Of a stretch of 64,000 nucleotides of DNA, positions 31,941 to 41,817 are shown piece by piece (the stretch's first letter is position 1; every line of letters starts with the position of its first letter). Source of the stretch: Pseudotabrizicola formosa (GTDB lineage: Bacteria > Pseudomonadota > Alphaproteobacteria > Rhodobacterales > Rhodobacteraceae); NCBI RefSeq assembly GCF_002900965.1, contig NZ_PJOM01000003.1, forward strand, positions 186,001-250,000, read 5' to 3'. Position numbers and translations under genes: made by a program. Below the pieces are notes generated by a model. The model did no database searches, was not told the DNA's origin, and saw only the letters and a program-made list of their open reading frames with translations.

Positions 31941-32644
31941 GCACCTGGGCGGCAAAACGCTTCTGGGCTGCAACAGCCGCCGAACCCTGTGACGGCGGCT
32001 TCACCGTCCGGCTGGATGCGCGTCCGGTCAAGACCCCGGCCAAACAGCCGTTGGTCTTGCCGACCCTTGCCATGGCGCAGGCCATCGCCGCCGAATGGGA
32101 TCAGCAACAGGGCCTGATCCGCCCCGACACCATGCCGCTGACGCGCGCGGCCAATTCGGCCCTCGACAAGGTCGCCCCGCACCCGGGCGGCGTGGTGGAT
32201 GAAATTGCCAATTACGGCAGCACTGATCTGCTGTGTTATCGCGCGACGGCACCGCAGCCCTTGATCGACCGCCAGGCCGCAGGCTGGGACCCGGAGCTGG
32301 ACTGGGCCCGCACGGCCCTTGGCGCGCCGCTGGCCGTCACCCAGGGCGTGATTCCGGTGCCGCAGCCCGAGCCCAGTCTGGCGCGCCTGCGCGCCCATGT
32401 GGCGGCGCTCGGACCCTTTCAGCTGGCAGCGTTGCACGACCTTGTGGCGATCTCGGGCTCGCTGATTCTGGGCCTTGCCGTCACCCAAGGCCGGCTCACC
32501 GGCGATCAGGCCTTTGCCCTCAGCCGAATCGACGAAACCTGGCAGAATGAGCTCTGGGGCACAGATGAAGAGGCCGCCGCGATGGAGGTCCTGCGCCGCG
32601 ACGCCTTGCTCAACGCAGAGCGATTCTTGGCATTGTGCGGGTAA
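31937..32644 (+). CDS. ATP12-family F1-ATPase assembly chaperone
   Basis: A 235-residue homologue of mitochondrial ATP12, which chaperones the F1 alpha subunit. KRFWAATAAEPCDGGFTVRLDARPVKTPAKQPLVLPT and the AAEWDQQQGLIRPDTMPLTRAANSALD motif are family hallmarks. TDLLCYRA and SLILGLAVTQGRL follow. The start is GTG at 31937, overlapping the rluC stop as GTGA. This family is largely restricted to alphaproteobacteria and mitochondria. Confidence 0.93.
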   Translation: MSTWAAKRFWAATAAEPCDGGFTVRLDARPVKTPAKQPLVLPTLAMAQAIAAEWDQQQGLIRPDTMPLTRAANSALDKVAPHPGGVVDEIANYGSTDLLCYRATAPQPLIDRQAAGWDPELDWARTALGAPLAVTQGVIPVPQPEPSLARLRAHVAALGPFQLAALHDLVAISGSLILGLAVTQGRLTGDQAFALSRIDETWQNELWGTDEEAAAMEVLRRDALLNAERFLALCG

Positions 32645-32648
32645 CAAT

Positions 32649-32865
32649 CCTGCCTAAAAGGCAGGCACAGCGGCGCAGGCCTGCCTGTAACAGCCTCTAA
32701 ATCGTTAATTTGCAAAGATTTTAGGCAAATATCCGCGACACGCTTGACCTTTCAAACCGCTTCGGAGGAAACTGCTTCCACTGGGAGAGGCTCACCTCCA
32801 CTAGTTTCGCCCCCGTCCGCCCATCAACCGGCCTCGGGGCATAAAAACGTCGGCACAATGCCGAC
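32649..32865. other. Intergenic region with two hairpins before bztA
   Basis: The 240-base gap holds CCTGCCT-AAA-AGGCAGG (32649-32665), right after the ATP12 gene and possibly a weak terminator. A second stem, GTCGGCA-CAA-TGCCGAC (32849-32865), lies just upstream of the bztA ribosome site. A bzt promoter must lie here, but I could not single out a convincing -35/-10 pair. Confidence 0.5.
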
Positions 32866-32884
32866 AACTCAGGATGAGGTAAGA

Positions 32885-33910
32885 ATGAAACAATCCGTAT
32901 TCCTCGGCACCCTCGCGGCCACCACCCTGCTTGCAGGCGCGGCACTGGCGCAGGGCACCTCGACGCTTCAAACCGTCAAGGACCGTGGCGAACTGAACTG
33001 TGGCGTCAACACCGGTCTGGTCGGCTTTGCCGCCCCGGATGCAAGCGGCAACTGGCAGGGCTTTGACGTCGCCCTGTGCAAGGCCGTTGCCGGCGCGATT
33101 TTCGGCGATGCCTCGAAAGTGGTCTACATCCCGACCACATCGTCCGACCGCTTTGAACAGCTCACATCGGGCCGGATCGACCTGCTGATCCGCAACACCA
33201 CCTGGACCTTCTCGCGCGACACGGACCTGAAAATGGATTTCGTCGGCGTGAACTACTATGACGGTCAGGGCTTCATGGTCCGCAATGATCTGGGCGTGTC
33301 TTCGGCCAAAGAGCTGAACGGCGCCACGATCTGCATCCAGACCGGCACCACCACGGAACTGAACCTGGCTGATTACTTCAAAGCCAACAACATGACCTAT
33401 ACGGCGGTTCCGATCGAAACCAATGCCGAGGGTGAACAGCAGTACCTGGCAGGTGCCTGCGATGCCTACACCACCGATGCCTCCGGCCTTGCGGCGACCC
33501 GTGCTGCGTTCGCAGACCCGGAAAACCATGTCATCCTGCCGGAAATCATCTCCAAGGAACCGCTTGGGCCTGCAGTGCGCCATGGCGACAGCGAATGGGG
33601 TGACGTGGTTCGCTGGACGATGAATGCTCTGGTCGCTGCCGAAGAATTCGGCATCACCTCGGCCAACATCGACGAACTGGCAACCTCGTCGCAGAATCCG
33701 GAAGTTCAGCGCTTGCTGGGCACCTCGGACAATCTGGGGGCGATGATCGGTCTGGAGGCCAACTGGGCTCTGAACGCGATCAAGGCAGGTGGCAACTATG
33801 GCGAAATCTTCGCGGCCACCATTGGCGAATCGACCCCGATCGGTCTGGCGCGTGGTCTGAACGCGCAGTGGACCCAGGGCGGCCTGCTCTACACCCCGCC
33901 GTTCCGTTGA
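32885..33910 (+). CDS. bztA: Amino-acid ABC transporter, periplasmic binding protein
   Basis: A 341-residue solute-binding protein of the BztA/AapJ type, for glutamate, glutamine, aspartate and asparagine. The signal peptide is about 22 residues (LLAGAALA before the cleavage site). The mature protein shows GELNCGVNTGLVGFAAPDASGNWQGFDVALCKAVAGAIFG, SSDRFEQLTSGRIDLLIRNTTWTFSRD and QTGTTTELNLADYF. AGGATGAGG precedes the ATG. A hairpin follows its stop, which would favour high expression relative to the permease genes. Confidence 0.96.
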   Translation: MKQSVFLGTLAATTLLAGAALAQGTSTLQTVKDRGELNCGVNTGLVGFAAPDASGNWQGFDVALCKAVAGAIFGDASKVVYIPTTSSDRFEQLTSGRIDLLIRNTTWTFSRDTDLKMDFVGVNYYDGQGFMVRNDLGVSSAKELNGATICIQTGTTTELNLADYFKANNMTYTAVPIETNAEGEQQYLAGACDAYTTDASGLAATRAAFADPENHVILPEIISKEPLGPAVRHGDSEWGDVVRWTMNALVAAEEFGITSANIDELATSSQNPEVQRLLGTSDNLGAMIGLEANWALNAIKAGGNYGEIFAATIGESTPIGLARGLNAQWTQGGLLYTPPFR

Positions 33911-33924
33911 TCGGCTAAGACCTT

Positions 33925-33949
33925 GGGGCGCGCCTGCCCGGTGCGCCCC
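33925..33949 (+). terminator. Hairpin between bztA and bztB
   Basis: GGGGCGC and GCGCCCC form a 7-bp stem with an 11-base loop and no T-run. Such stems between binding-protein and permease genes usually act as partial terminators or mRNA stabilisers. Confidence 0.55.
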
Positions 33950-34061
33950 TTGCCAAACCGGACCTTTCCAAAAGCAAGAACAGGGTAATCCGCAGCGTCG
34001 GGGGAGCATCCCCACACACAAGGGCAAAGCCCGGGACCGCGCGGACTTCAGGGGAACATAA

Positions 34062-35315
34062 ATGGCCGTAGTCACGGAAGAACCGAAAGCTGGCTTTCGG
34101 CTCGGGATGCTCATCTACGACACCCGCTATCGCTCTATTACCATCCAGATCGTCGTGCTGATGCTGGTCATGCTCGGCGCGGCCTGGCTGATCGACAACC
34201 TGCTGAGCAATCTGGCCGCGCTGGGGCGGGGGATCGATTTTGGTTTCCTGTGGAACCGCGCAGGCTATGACATCAACCAGACACTGGTGGAATACACCAA
34301 TGACAGCACCCATGCCCGCGCCACACTGGTCGGGCTGCTCAACACCCTGCTGATCGCCTTTCTGGGCTGTATCGCTGCAACCGTTGTGGGTGTCATCGCC
34401 GGGGTGCTGCGCCTGTCCAACAACTGGGTGATTGCGCGGCTGATGACGGTCTATGTGGAAATCTTCCGCAACATTCCGCTCCTGCTGTGGATCCTGATGA
34501 TCTACACCATCTTTACCGAGGCATTTCCGGCCCCAAACGCCTTCCGGGGTGAGACGCCGGCGGCGTCGATGGTGATGTTCGACACGGTGGCCTTCACCAA
34601 CCGCTACACCGCCATTCCCTGGCTGATGTTTGACCGTTCGCTGGGCTGGCTGCCCCTTGGGCCGTTGTGGCTGAACCTTGATCTGACGGCGATCGTTGCG
34701 GCGCTGGTCGGGGGCTTTTTGCTCAACCGTTACATCCTGCGCCGCGCAACCCGCATCCAGGAAGCAACCGGCCTGCGGCCCACCACCTGGTGGCAGTGCA
34801 TGCTTGCGCTGTTCGGGCCGATCATCCTTGTGCTGCTGGCCCTTGGCACCCATCTCGACAGCCCCAGCCTGCAAGGTTTCAACTTCACCGGCGGTCTGCA
34901 GGTGTCAAACTCGCTGGTGGCCCTCTGGCTGGCGCTGACCCTCTATACCGCCGCCTTCATTGCCGAAATCGTCCGCGCCGGGATCAATGCCATCTCGCGC
35001 GGCCAGTCCGAAGCCGCCTTTGCCCTTGGCCTGCGCCCGGGCCGCACGATGAACCTGATCATCCTGCCACAGGCGCTGCGGGTCATCATCCCGCCGCTGA
35101 TCTCGCAATACCTCAACCTCACCAAGAACTCGTCGCTGGCCATTGCGGTCGGCTACATGGACCTGCGCGGCACGCTGGGCGGCATCACGCTGAACCAGAC
35201 CGGCCGCGGGCTGGAGGCGATGATGCTCTTGATGCTGATCTACCTGATCGTCAGCCTGCTGATCTCGTCGGCCATGAACGTCTACAACAACCGCGTCAAG
35301 CTGAAGGAGCGCTGA
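34062..35315 (+). CDS. bztB: Amino-acid ABC transporter permease BztB/AapQ
   Basis: A 417-residue inner-membrane permease. N-terminal helices with RYRSITIQIVVLMLVMLGAAWLIDNLLSNL precede the conserved permease domain. The EAA loop that contacts the ATPase is AEIVRAGINAISRGQSEAAFALGLRPGRTMNLIILPQALRVIIPPL. The large extra loop between helices is typical for Aap/Bzt permeases. It lies 1 base before bztC. Confidence 0.95.
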   Translation: MAVVTEEPKAGFRLGMLIYDTRYRSITIQIVVLMLVMLGAAWLIDNLLSNLAALGRGIDFGFLWNRAGYDINQTLVEYTNDSTHARATLVGLLNTLLIAFLGCIAATVVGVIAGVLRLSNNWVIARLMTVYVEIFRNIPLLLWILMIYTIFTEAFPAPNAFRGETPAASMVMFDTVAFTNRYTAIPWLMFDRSLGWLPLGPLWLNLDLTAIVAALVGGFLLNRYILRRATRIQEATGLRPTTWWQCMLALFGPIILVLLALGTHLDSPSLQGFNFTGGLQVSNSLVALWLALTLYTAAFIAEIVRAGINAISRGQSEAAFALGLRPGRTMNLIILPQALRVIIPPLISQYLNLTKNSSLAIAVGYMDLRGTLGGITLNQTGRGLEAMMLLMLIYLIVSLLISSAMNVYNNRVKLKER

Positions 35316-35316
35316 G

Positions 35317-36627
35317 ATGAACACCAGCACAAGCACCTTCGTCCGCACCGAAATGCTGCCCGAACAGGCCCCGCCGCTGACCGAGTCAGGGGCTGTCAAA
35401 TGGGTGCGCGAAAACCTGTTTTCCTCTGTCCTCAACGGCATCCTGACGGTGCTGGGCGTGGTGATCGTGGCCTATCTTGTCATCGGCATTGCGCCTTGGC
35501 TGTCACGCTCGGTCTGGAACGCGGGCAGCCTGTCCGAATGCCGTCAGATCATCGCCGAACGCTGGGGTGAGGGCGTCACCGGCGCCTGCTGGGCGGTGAT
35601 CCGCGAACGCTGGCCGCAATACCTGTTCGGCTTTTACCCGTCGCATCTGTACTGGCGCCCGGTGCTGGCCTTCGTCCTGCTCTGCGTCGCCGTCGCCCCG
35701 GTGTTGTTTGACAAACTGCCGCGCAAGATGCTGTGGTTTTCGCTGGTCTACCCCGCCGTCGGCTTCTGGCTGCTGTGGGGCGGGTCGGTCTGGGTTCCGG
35801 TCATGGCGGTCGCGGGCTTTGCCATCGGCTATGCCGCCGCCAAATTTCTGCAACCCGTCGCAGGCACCATCATCGCCGCCATCGCGGCCGTGCTCGCCCC
35901 GGTCCTGTGGTGGCTGTTCCTCGCCGGTCCCGCTGCCGATGCCCTGCAATCGCTCCTCCCCATTGCGCTGGAGAGCGTGCGCTCGCGCGAATTCGGCGGC
36001 TTCATCCTTGCCTTCACCATCGGCTTCACCGGCATCGCGTTTTCACTGCCGCTTGGCGTGATGCTGGCGCTTGGCCGTCAGTCCGACATGTTCATCGTCA
36101 ACAAGCTGTCGGTCGGGTTCATCGAGTTCATCCGGGGCGTGCCGCTGATCACCCTGCTGTTCACGGCCTCCTTGCTGCTCAACTACTTCCTGCCGCCGGG
36201 CACCGATTTTGACATCATCCTGCGCGTCATCATCATGGTGGTGCTCTTCGCCGCCGCCTATATTGCCGAGGTCGTCCGGGGCGGTCTCGCCGCCCTGCCG
36301 CGCGGCCAGTATGAAGCCGCCGACGCTCTGGGGCTGGATTACTGGAAAGCGCAGCGCCTGATCATCATGCCGCAGGCGCTGAAAATCTCGATCCCCGGCA
36401 TCGTGTCGACCTTTATCGGACTGTTCAAGGACACCACCCTGGTGGTCTTCGTGGGGCTTCTTGATCCGCTCAAGGGCATCACCGACGCGGTCCGCGCCTC
36501 CACCGACTGGAAAGGGATCTATTGGGAGCCCTACATCTTCGTCGGTGCCATCTTCTTCCTGTTCTGCTTCGGCATGTCCCGGTACTCGATGTATCTGGAA
36601 TCCAAGCTCAAAACCGATCATCGCTAA
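35317..36627 (+). CDS. bztC: Amino-acid ABC transporter permease BztC/AapM
   Basis: A 436-residue permease partner of BztB. KWVRENLFSSVLNGILTVLG begins the membrane part, and CWAVIRERWPQYLFGFYP is the family-specific loop. The EAA motif is AEVVRGGLAALPRGQYEAADALGLDYWKAQRLIIMPQALKISIPGI, and the C-terminus MSRYSMYLESKLKTDHR is typical. Its ATG follows the bztB stop by one base. Confidence 0.95.
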   Translation: MNTSTSTFVRTEMLPEQAPPLTESGAVKWVRENLFSSVLNGILTVLGVVIVAYLVIGIAPWLSRSVWNAGSLSECRQIIAERWGEGVTGACWAVIRERWPQYLFGFYPSHLYWRPVLAFVLLCVAVAPVLFDKLPRKMLWFSLVYPAVGFWLLWGGSVWVPVMAVAGFAIGYAAAKFLQPVAGTIIAAIAAVLAPVLWWLFLAGPAADALQSLLPIALESVRSREFGGFILAFTIGFTGIAFSLPLGVMLALGRQSDMFIVNKLSVGFIEFIRGVPLITLLFTASLLLNYFLPPGTDFDIILRVIIMVVLFAAAYIAEVVRGGLAALPRGQYEAADALGLDYWKAQRLIIMPQALKISIPGIVSTFIGLFKDTTLVVFVGLLDPLKGITDAVRASTDWKGIYWEPYIFVGAIFFLFCFGMSRYSMYLESKLKTDHR

Positions 36628-36639
36628 GGGAGCCGGAAC

Positions 36640-37443
36640 ATGTCCGAAGCCACAGCCCTCGACTTGACTGCCCGCCAGATTGACCCGAGCCAGATGAAGG
36701 TCAGCGACGAAGTCGCCATCCAGATCACCCAGATGAACAAGTGGTACGGCACTTTCCACGTGCTGCGCGACATCAACATGACCGTCAACCGGGGCGAGCG
36801 GATCGTGATCTGCGGCCCGTCCGGCTCGGGCAAGTCCACCCTGATCCGCTGCATCAACCGGCTGGAAGAGCATCAGCAGGGCCAGATCATCGTGGATGGC
36901 ACCGAACTGACCTCAGACCTCAAGAACATCGACAAGGTCCGGTCCGAGGTTGGGATGGTGTTCCAGCACTTCAACCTGTTCCCGCATCTGACCATTCTGG
37001 AAAACCTGACGCTTGCGCCGATCTGGGTCCGCAAGACCCCGAAGGCAGAGGCGGTAGAGGTGGCCATGCACTATCTGCGCAAGGTGAAAATTCCGGAACA
37101 GGCGAACAAATACCCTGGCCAGTTGTCGGGCGGCCAGCAACAACGTGTGGCCATCGCGCGGTCCTTGTGCATGAAACCGCGCATCATGCTGTTTGACGAA
37201 CCCACCTCTGCCCTCGACCCCGAGATGATCAAAGAGGTGCTCGACACCATGATCGAACTGGCCGAGGAAGGCATGACCATGCTCTGCGTCACCCATGAAA
37301 TGGGCTTTGCGCAGGCCGTCGCCAACCGGGTGATCTTCATGGATCAGGGTCAGATCGTGGAACAGAACAACCCGAAAGAGTTCTTTAACAACCCGCAATC
37401 GGACCGGACCAAACTCTTCCTGTCGCAGATTCTGGGGCACTGA
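36640..37443 (+). CDS. bztD: Amino-acid ABC transporter ATP-binding protein BztD/AapP
   Basis: A 267-residue ATPase powering the transporter. Walker A is GPSGSGKST, the Q-loop [18 protein letters not shown], the ABC signature [15 protein letters not shown] and Walker [16 protein letters not shown]; the H-loop is VTHEMGF. All catalytic positions are intact. It lies 12 bases after bztC and is followed by a strong terminator that ends the operon. Confidence 0.97.
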   Translation: MSEATALDLTARQIDPSQMKVSDEVAIQITQMNKWYGTFHVLRDINMTVNRGERIVICGPSGSGKSTLIRCINRLEEHQQGQIIVDGTELTSDLKNIDKVRSEVGMVFQHFNLFPHLTILENLTLAPIWVRKTPKAEAVEVAMHYLRKVKIPEQANKYPGQLSGGQQQRVAIARSLCMKPRIMLFDEPTSALDPEMIKEVLDTMIELAEEGMTMLCVTHEMGFAQAVANRVIFMDQGQIVEQNNPKEFFNNPQSDRTKLFLSQILGH

Positions 37444-37473
37444 ACCCGGCCGGGCGGGGGGCACATCGGTCAG

Positions 37474-37499
37474 AAAAGGGCCCTCCGGGGCCCTTTTTT
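37474..37499 (+). terminator. Intrinsic terminator of the bzt operon
   Basis: AAAAGGGCCC and GGGCCCTTTT pair perfectly over 10 bp with a TCCG loop; six Ts end the element. It lies 30 bases after the bztD stop. Confidence 0.92.
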
Positions 37500-37569
37500 C
37501 ATCTTGTCTCCCGCCACGGCCTGTCCGAAAAGCGGCAAGGGCGGCCAATGACAGACCCGCCGGGAAAGC

Positions 37570-38313
37570 ATGACCACCATGGCCAAACCCCCGACCTCGC
37601 GCGTTGACAAGCTTCTGTCGTCAATGGGTTATGGCTCGCGCAACGAAATGCTGCAACTGGCCAAGGCGGGGCGCATCACGCTGGATGGCACCGTGCTGTC
37701 AGACGCCTCCATCCGCATTCCGGTGACACCCGATTTGCCCAACCGCATGAAGATCGACGGCCAGCCGCTTGATCCGGTGGCGGGGCTGGTCATCCTGCTG
37801 CACAAGCCGCTGGGCATGACCTGTTCACACAAAGAGGCGGGGCCGCTGGTCTATGACAGTCTGCCGCCCCGCTGGCGTCAGCGCAGCCCGGCGATTTCCA
37901 CCATCGGGCGGCTCGACAAGCAGACAACCGGCCTGTTGCTGCTGACCGATGACGGCGCGCTGCTGCACCGGGTGATCAGCCCGAAGCGCCATGTCGCAAA
38001 GACCTATCACGCCCGGCTCGCCCGCCCGCTGACGGGCAGCGAGGCCGCGCTTTTTGCCTCAGGGGATATGATGCTGGAAGGTGAGGCAAAGCCTCTGGCC
38101 CCGGCGCAGTTGCAGGTGCTCTCGGAGACCGAGGCTTTGCTCACGGTGACCGAAGGCCGCTACCATCAGGTGCGCCGCATGTTTGCCGCCACCGGCAACC
38201 ATGTCGAAGACCTGCACCGAGTCCGCCTGGGCGGTCTGTCCCTGCCAAAGAGCCTGTCACCCGGTCAGTGGGTGCTGCTGGACGAAGATCAGATCGCACA
38301 GATCTTCTCATGA
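37570..38313 (+). CDS. rsuA: RsuA-type 16S rRNA pseudouridine synthase
   Basis: A 247-residue enzyme of the RsuA/RluB/E/F class. A short S4-like domain (RVDKLLSSMGYGSRNEMLQLAKAGRITLDG) precedes the catalytic domain. HKPLGMTCSHKE, the active-site IGRLDKQTTGLLLLTDDG and EGRYHQVRRMFAATGNHV follow. RsuA modifies 16S U516 in E. coli; target assignment here is by resemblance. Two ATGs (37570, 37579) are possible. Confidence 0.88.
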   Translation: MTTMAKPPTSRVDKLLSSMGYGSRNEMLQLAKAGRITLDGTVLSDASIRIPVTPDLPNRMKIDGQPLDPVAGLVILLHKPLGMTCSHKEAGPLVYDSLPPRWRQRSPAISTIGRLDKQTTGLLLLTDDGALLHRVISPKRHVAKTYHARLARPLTGSEAALFASGDMMLEGEAKPLAPAQLQVLSETEALLTVTEGRYHQVRRMFAATGNHVEDLHRVRLGGLSLPKSLSPGQWVLLDEDQIAQIFS

Positions 38314-38350
38314 TCAAAGGCTGACCGGCTCTGTGCCGGGGCCGATCGCC

Positions 38351-38536
38351 TTATTCCGCGCTCTTGCCCGTTGCCTTGGCCTTCATCCGCTCCAGCAGCT
38401 CTTCCTTGCTGGGCCGCAGGTTCGGAATCTTGGTCGGGGCCTTGGCCTTGAGTTCCTTGCCCGGCTTGGCGCTGGGGTCCTTCTGGCGGCCCTGATCCTT
38501 GCTCAGTTTCGGGTTGCCTGATTTTGCGTAATCCAT
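38351..38536 (-). CDS. Small basic protein of unknown function
   Basis: A 61-residue protein, MDYAKSGNPKLSKDQGRQK at the start and RPSKEELLERMKAKATGKSAE at the end, strongly lysine-rich and without cysteine or membrane segments. AAGG lies upstream of the ATG at a usable distance. It resembles short KxGxPK-type proteins seen next to housekeeping genes in alphaproteobacteria, but I cannot name a family. It is convergent with rsuA, 37 bases apart. The alternative frames in this stretch look non-coding. Confidence 0.55.
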   Translation of the reverse strand: MDYAKSGNPKLSKDQGRQKDPSAKPGKELKAKAPTKIPNLRPSKEELLERMKAKATGKSAE

Positions 38537-38717
38537 GGGCTGTCGCCTTGTTCCAGAGTCTGATCATGCGTCATGCCTGAAACCGGTCACCGCCGCAAGC
38601 GGTGCGCCAGGGGCTGTATCCGGTGGCAATCGTTAAGATTTCATGAAGATCAGAAGGTCAACCTATTGATTTTGCTACATTTTACACCCTGTAACACAGG
38701 GGGAAGCCCGCGGAGCC

Positions 38718-39221
38718 TCAGGCCATGATCTCCCGCGGAACGATGAAATCATCCACCACCCCTTGGCCAAGACCGACATCCTCCCAGGAGTCCGCCACAA
38801 AATCCACCACCAGCGTCGCGCCGGTCGGATAGCGGGCAAATTCCGGATTGACCGGGGCATGCGCCACCAGCCGGGCCGCAAATTCCGCAATCCCGGGGTT
38901 ATGCCCGATCATCATCACCGTATCGGCAGACGCGTGGCGCAGCACCGCCAGCATCACATCCGGCCCGGCATGATAGAGCGACGGCTTGAGTTCCAGAACT
39001 GGCGTGGCGGGCAGGGCGGGCGCAATTCCCTCCCAGGTCTTGCGGGTCCGCGCCGCATCCGAGCACAGAACCTGCCCGGGCACATACCCCCGGCTGGCCA
39101 GCCATTGCCCCAGATCCGCCGCCGCCCCCCGCCCGCGTTCGTTCAGCGGCCGGTCATGGTCTGGAGTCAAAGGATCGTCCCAGCTCGATTTCGCATGCCG
39201 CGTCAAGATCAGGCGCTTCAT
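38718..39221 (-). CDS. SixA-like histidine phosphatase
   Basis: A 167-residue phosphohistidine phosphatase-like protein. MKRLILTRHAKSSWDDP carries the RHG-type catalytic histidine (here RHA, as in SixA). DHDRPLNERGRGAAADLGQWL, CSDAARTRKTWE and MIGHNPGIAEFA, with the second histidine, complete the active site. The start is set by GGGGGAG and by the family; the frame extends 36 codons upstream without support. Targets could be phosphotransfer proteins, but this is not shown here. Confidence 0.9.
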   Translation of the reverse strand: MKRLILTRHAKSSWDDPLTPDHDRPLNERGRGAAADLGQWLASRGYVPGQVLCSDAARTRKTWEGIAPALPATPVLELKPSLYHAGPDVMLAVLRHASADTVMMIGHNPGIAEFAARLVAHAPVNPEFARYPTGATLVVDFVADSWEDVGLGQGVVDDFIVPREIMA

Positions 39222-39246
39222 TCCACTCTCCCCCCGATACAGACGG

Positions 39247-39900
39247 TTACCCCGCCCTGTGGAATCGGCCCATGTGATAGGCCGACTGTTCTGCAAGTCT
39301 TGCATAGCCTTGCGACACCGGGCAAGCACGGCGAACCCGGCAGCCCCCCGACAGACAGTCCGCGCCCTCAGGCTGGTTCAAAAAGGCGTGGCAGGCGGCC
39401 ACGTCATACCCATGCGCGCCCAAAGCGCCAACGGGGCAGGCCGTCACGCAAGGTTGGGCGCAGCCGTCGCAAGGTTTGGCTGGAGGGGGCAGCTCCAGCC
39501 TGTCACGCAGAACCAGGGCCCCCCGGATGCTGACCATCAATCCTTGCGTCCCATGCACCAGCAGCCTCACCGGGCTGGCCCAGAGACGCCCCGTCCGCAA
39601 CGCCCATTGATAGAACGGATGATACGGCGGGCCCCCAAAGGGAAAGCGCGCCTTGCCCCCCAGATCGCAGGCCAGCCGCCCGATCACCCGCCGCGACCAG
39701 TGGTCGACCGGATCATCCCCGCCCCATTCCGGCTGTGCCTTCAGATGTGGCCAGAACCCCGGCTCACGCGGGCCCAGCAGCACCACTGTGCGCGCCCAGG
39801 TCGGAAAGCTTGTCTCATGCGTGCAGTCAAACGCACCCAGCACCTCCAGAAACTGGGGCTCCAGCAGCGCGTTCAGACGGTCGAGGCTCAGCTCTGCCAT
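39247..39900 (-). CDS. Ferredoxin-like 4Fe-4S protein (QueG-related)
   Basis: A 217-residue protein with a partial cluster motif, CDGCAQPCVTACPVGAL, followed by CLSGGCRVRRACPVSQGYARL. This is the spacing of the iron-sulphur domain in epoxyqueuosine reductase-like proteins. The N-terminal part (FDCTHETSFPTWARTVVLLGPREPGFWP) lacks the cobalamin-binding features of full QueG and is shorter than QueG (about 380). It may be a stand-alone electron carrier. AAGGGTGCAA precedes the ATG at 39900. It lies 25 bases upstream of the SixA-like gene and probably shares its transcript. Confidence 0.8.
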   Translation of the reverse strand: MAELSLDRLNALLEPQFLEVLGAFDCTHETSFPTWARTVVLLGPREPGFWPHLKAQPEWGGDDPVDHWSRRVIGRLACDLGGKARFPFGGPPYHPFYQWALRTGRLWASPVRLLVHGTQGLMVSIRGALVLRDRLELPPPAKPCDGCAQPCVTACPVGALGAHGYDVAACHAFLNQPEGADCLSGGCRVRRACPVSQGYARLAEQSAYHMGRFHRAG

Positions 39901-39963
39901 TTGCACCCTTCCCAAAACCGCCAGACGGAGGCTCTGCCCTTGGCCCCGAAAGCCGTGGTCAGA

Positions 39964-40863
39964 TCACCGCCGCACCAGCGGTTTCACCCGCGGTTCGGTC
40001 GATCGGATCTGGCTGCCCGCACCATGGTCGGTGAACAGTTCCAGCAGGCAGGCATTTGGAATGCGGCCATCCAGAATGGTCACTGCCCGCGTGCCCTGTT
40101 CAATCGCCAGCAGCGCGGTTTCGGTCTTGGGGATCATCCCGCCCGAGATCACCCCATCGCGCGTCATCTGGCGAATTTCATCGGGGGTGATCTGGGTCAT
40201 CACCTCTCCGGCCGCGTTCTTGACACCGGCCACATCGGTCAGAAGCAAAAGCCGGTCAGCCTGCAAAGCGCCGGCAATTGCCCCGGCCGCCGTGTCTCCG
40301 TTGACGTTGAACGTCTCGTTATCCGCCATCCCGGTTCCCACGGGGGCAATCACCGGGATGATACCGGCCTTGTACAGATCGCGCAGCACCTGCACGTTCA
40401 TCTCGACCGGGCGGCCGACGAAGCCCAGCTCGGGATCATCTGCCTCGCATACCATCAGATCGTCGTCCTTGCCGGAAATGCCCACCGCGCGGCCCCCGGC
40501 ATCCATGATCGCCTGCACGATCCGTTTGTTCACCAGACCCGACAGGATCATTTCCACCACCTGCACCGTGGCCTTGTCGGTCACCCGTTTGCCGCGCACA
40601 AATTCGGAGGTGATGCCCAGCTTGTTCAGCATGTCATTGATCATCGGCCCGCCGCCATGCACGACGACCGGGTTCACGCCCACCTGACGCATCAACACAA
40701 TGTCGCGGGCAAATTCCGCCATGGCGGCATCGTCGCCCATGGCATTGCCGCCGAACTTCACCACGACAACCGAGTCGGCATAGCGTTGCAGGTAAGGCAG
40801 GGCCTCAGAGAGCATCTTGGCGGTGTTCAGGGCATCTTGCATGGTCAGGGTCTGCTGTTTCAT
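39964..40863 (-). CDS. argB: Acetylglutamate kinase
   Basis: A 299-residue enzyme for the second step of arginine synthesis, phosphorylating N-acetylglutamate. [12 protein letters not shown] and [19 protein letters not shown] bind ATP and substrate. [15 protein letters not shown] and [44 protein letters not shown] close the active site. The ATG at 40863 follows GGAGG; the frame extends upstream without homology. It is divergent from the SDR gene, sharing a 128-base control region. Confidence 0.97.
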   Translation of the reverse strand: MKQQTLTMQDALNTAKMLSEALPYLQRYADSVVVVKFGGNAMGDDAAMAEFARDIVLMRQVGVNPVVVHGGGPMINDMLNKLGITSEFVRGKRVTDKATVQVVEMILSGLVNKRIVQAIMDAGGRAVGISGKDDDLMVCEADDPELGFVGRPVEMNVQVLRDLYKAGIIPVIAPVGTGMADNETFNVNGDTAAGAIAGALQADRLLLLTDVAGVKNAAGEVMTQITPDEIRQMTRDGVISGGMIPKTETALLAIEQGTRAVTILDGRIPNACLLELFTDHGAGSQIRSTEPRVKPLVRR

Positions 40864-40991
40864 GGGGCCTCCGGGTTGGGGTGGTTGGTAAACCCTTTGC
40901 CGCAGCCTGCCAAGCACAGTGTCCGCTCTCGGGTCTGGCTTGTCTTTTCCGACCATAAGCGTAGGGTTTGGCCAGGCTCAAGGAGTAGGTC

Positions 40992-41723
40992 ATGACCGAG
41001 CAGAAAACCATCGTCCTGACAGGGGCATCGCGTGGGATAGGCCATGCCACGGTCAAGCGGTTTTCAGCCGAGGGTTGGCGCGTGCTGACCTGTTCGCGCC
41101 AGCCGTTCGATCCGCGTTGCCCTTGGCCGGGGGGCGAGGACAACCATATCCAGATCGATCTGGCTGACCCGAACAAGACCATCGCGGCGATCGAGACGAT
41201 CAAGAGCAGGATCAACGGCCGTCTGGATGCGCTGGTCAACAATGCCGGGATCAGCCCGAAGGGTCCGGATGGTGCCCGGTTGAACACGCTGGACACCGAT
41301 CTGCGTACCTGGGGGCAAGTGTTTCACGTCAATTTCTTTGCCTCGGTGATCATGGCGCGCGGCCTGAAGGATGAGCTGGCGGCGGCCAAGGGATCGGTGG
41401 TCAACGTGACCTCGATTGCCGGGGTCAAGGTGCATCCGTTCGCAGGGGCGGCCTATGCCACGTCCAAGGCGGCACTTGCCGCGCTGACGCGCGAGATGGC
41501 GCATGATTTCGGGCCCTTGGGGGTGCGGGTCAATGCGATTGCGCCGGGTGAGGTGGAAACCGCCATTCTCTCGCCGGGCACCGACAAGATTGTGGAAAAG
41601 CTGCCGATGCAGCGGCTGGGGCAGCCAAAAGAGGTGGCGGATGTGATCTGGTTTTTGTGTTCCGACCAGTCCAGCTACATTTCGGGCGCCGAAATCGAGG
41701 TGAACGGCGCGCAGCATGTCTGA
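40992..41723 (+). CDS. Short-chain dehydrogenase/reductase
   Basis: A 243-residue Rossmann-fold oxidoreductase. TGASRGIGHATV binds NAD(P), NNAGISP is the structural motif, and the catalytic Ser-Tyr-Lys is present (VNVTSIAGV, then AAYATSKAAL). The C-terminus GAEIEVNGAQHV is typical for the FabG-like classical group. The substrate cannot be read from sequence. AAGGAG precedes the ATG. It lies 94 bases before ttcA. Confidence 0.92.
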   Translation: MTEQKTIVLTGASRGIGHATVKRFSAEGWRVLTCSRQPFDPRCPWPGGEDNHIQIDLADPNKTIAAIETIKSRINGRLDALVNNAGISPKGPDGARLNTLDTDLRTWGQVFHVNFFASVIMARGLKDELAAAKGSVVNVTSIAGVKVHPFAGAAYATSKAALAALTREMAHDFGPLGVRVNAIAPGEVETAILSPGTDKIVEKLPMQRLGQPKEVADVIWFLCSDQSSYISGAEIEVNGAQHV

Positions 41724-41817
41724 CCGGCCGCGGCCTGCGTTTGCGGGCGGCACAGGCAGCACCGCTTGACGCGCGCGTCCCCGACCCGCATATCCGGGCA
41801 TCCCCGCGGAGGTTCCA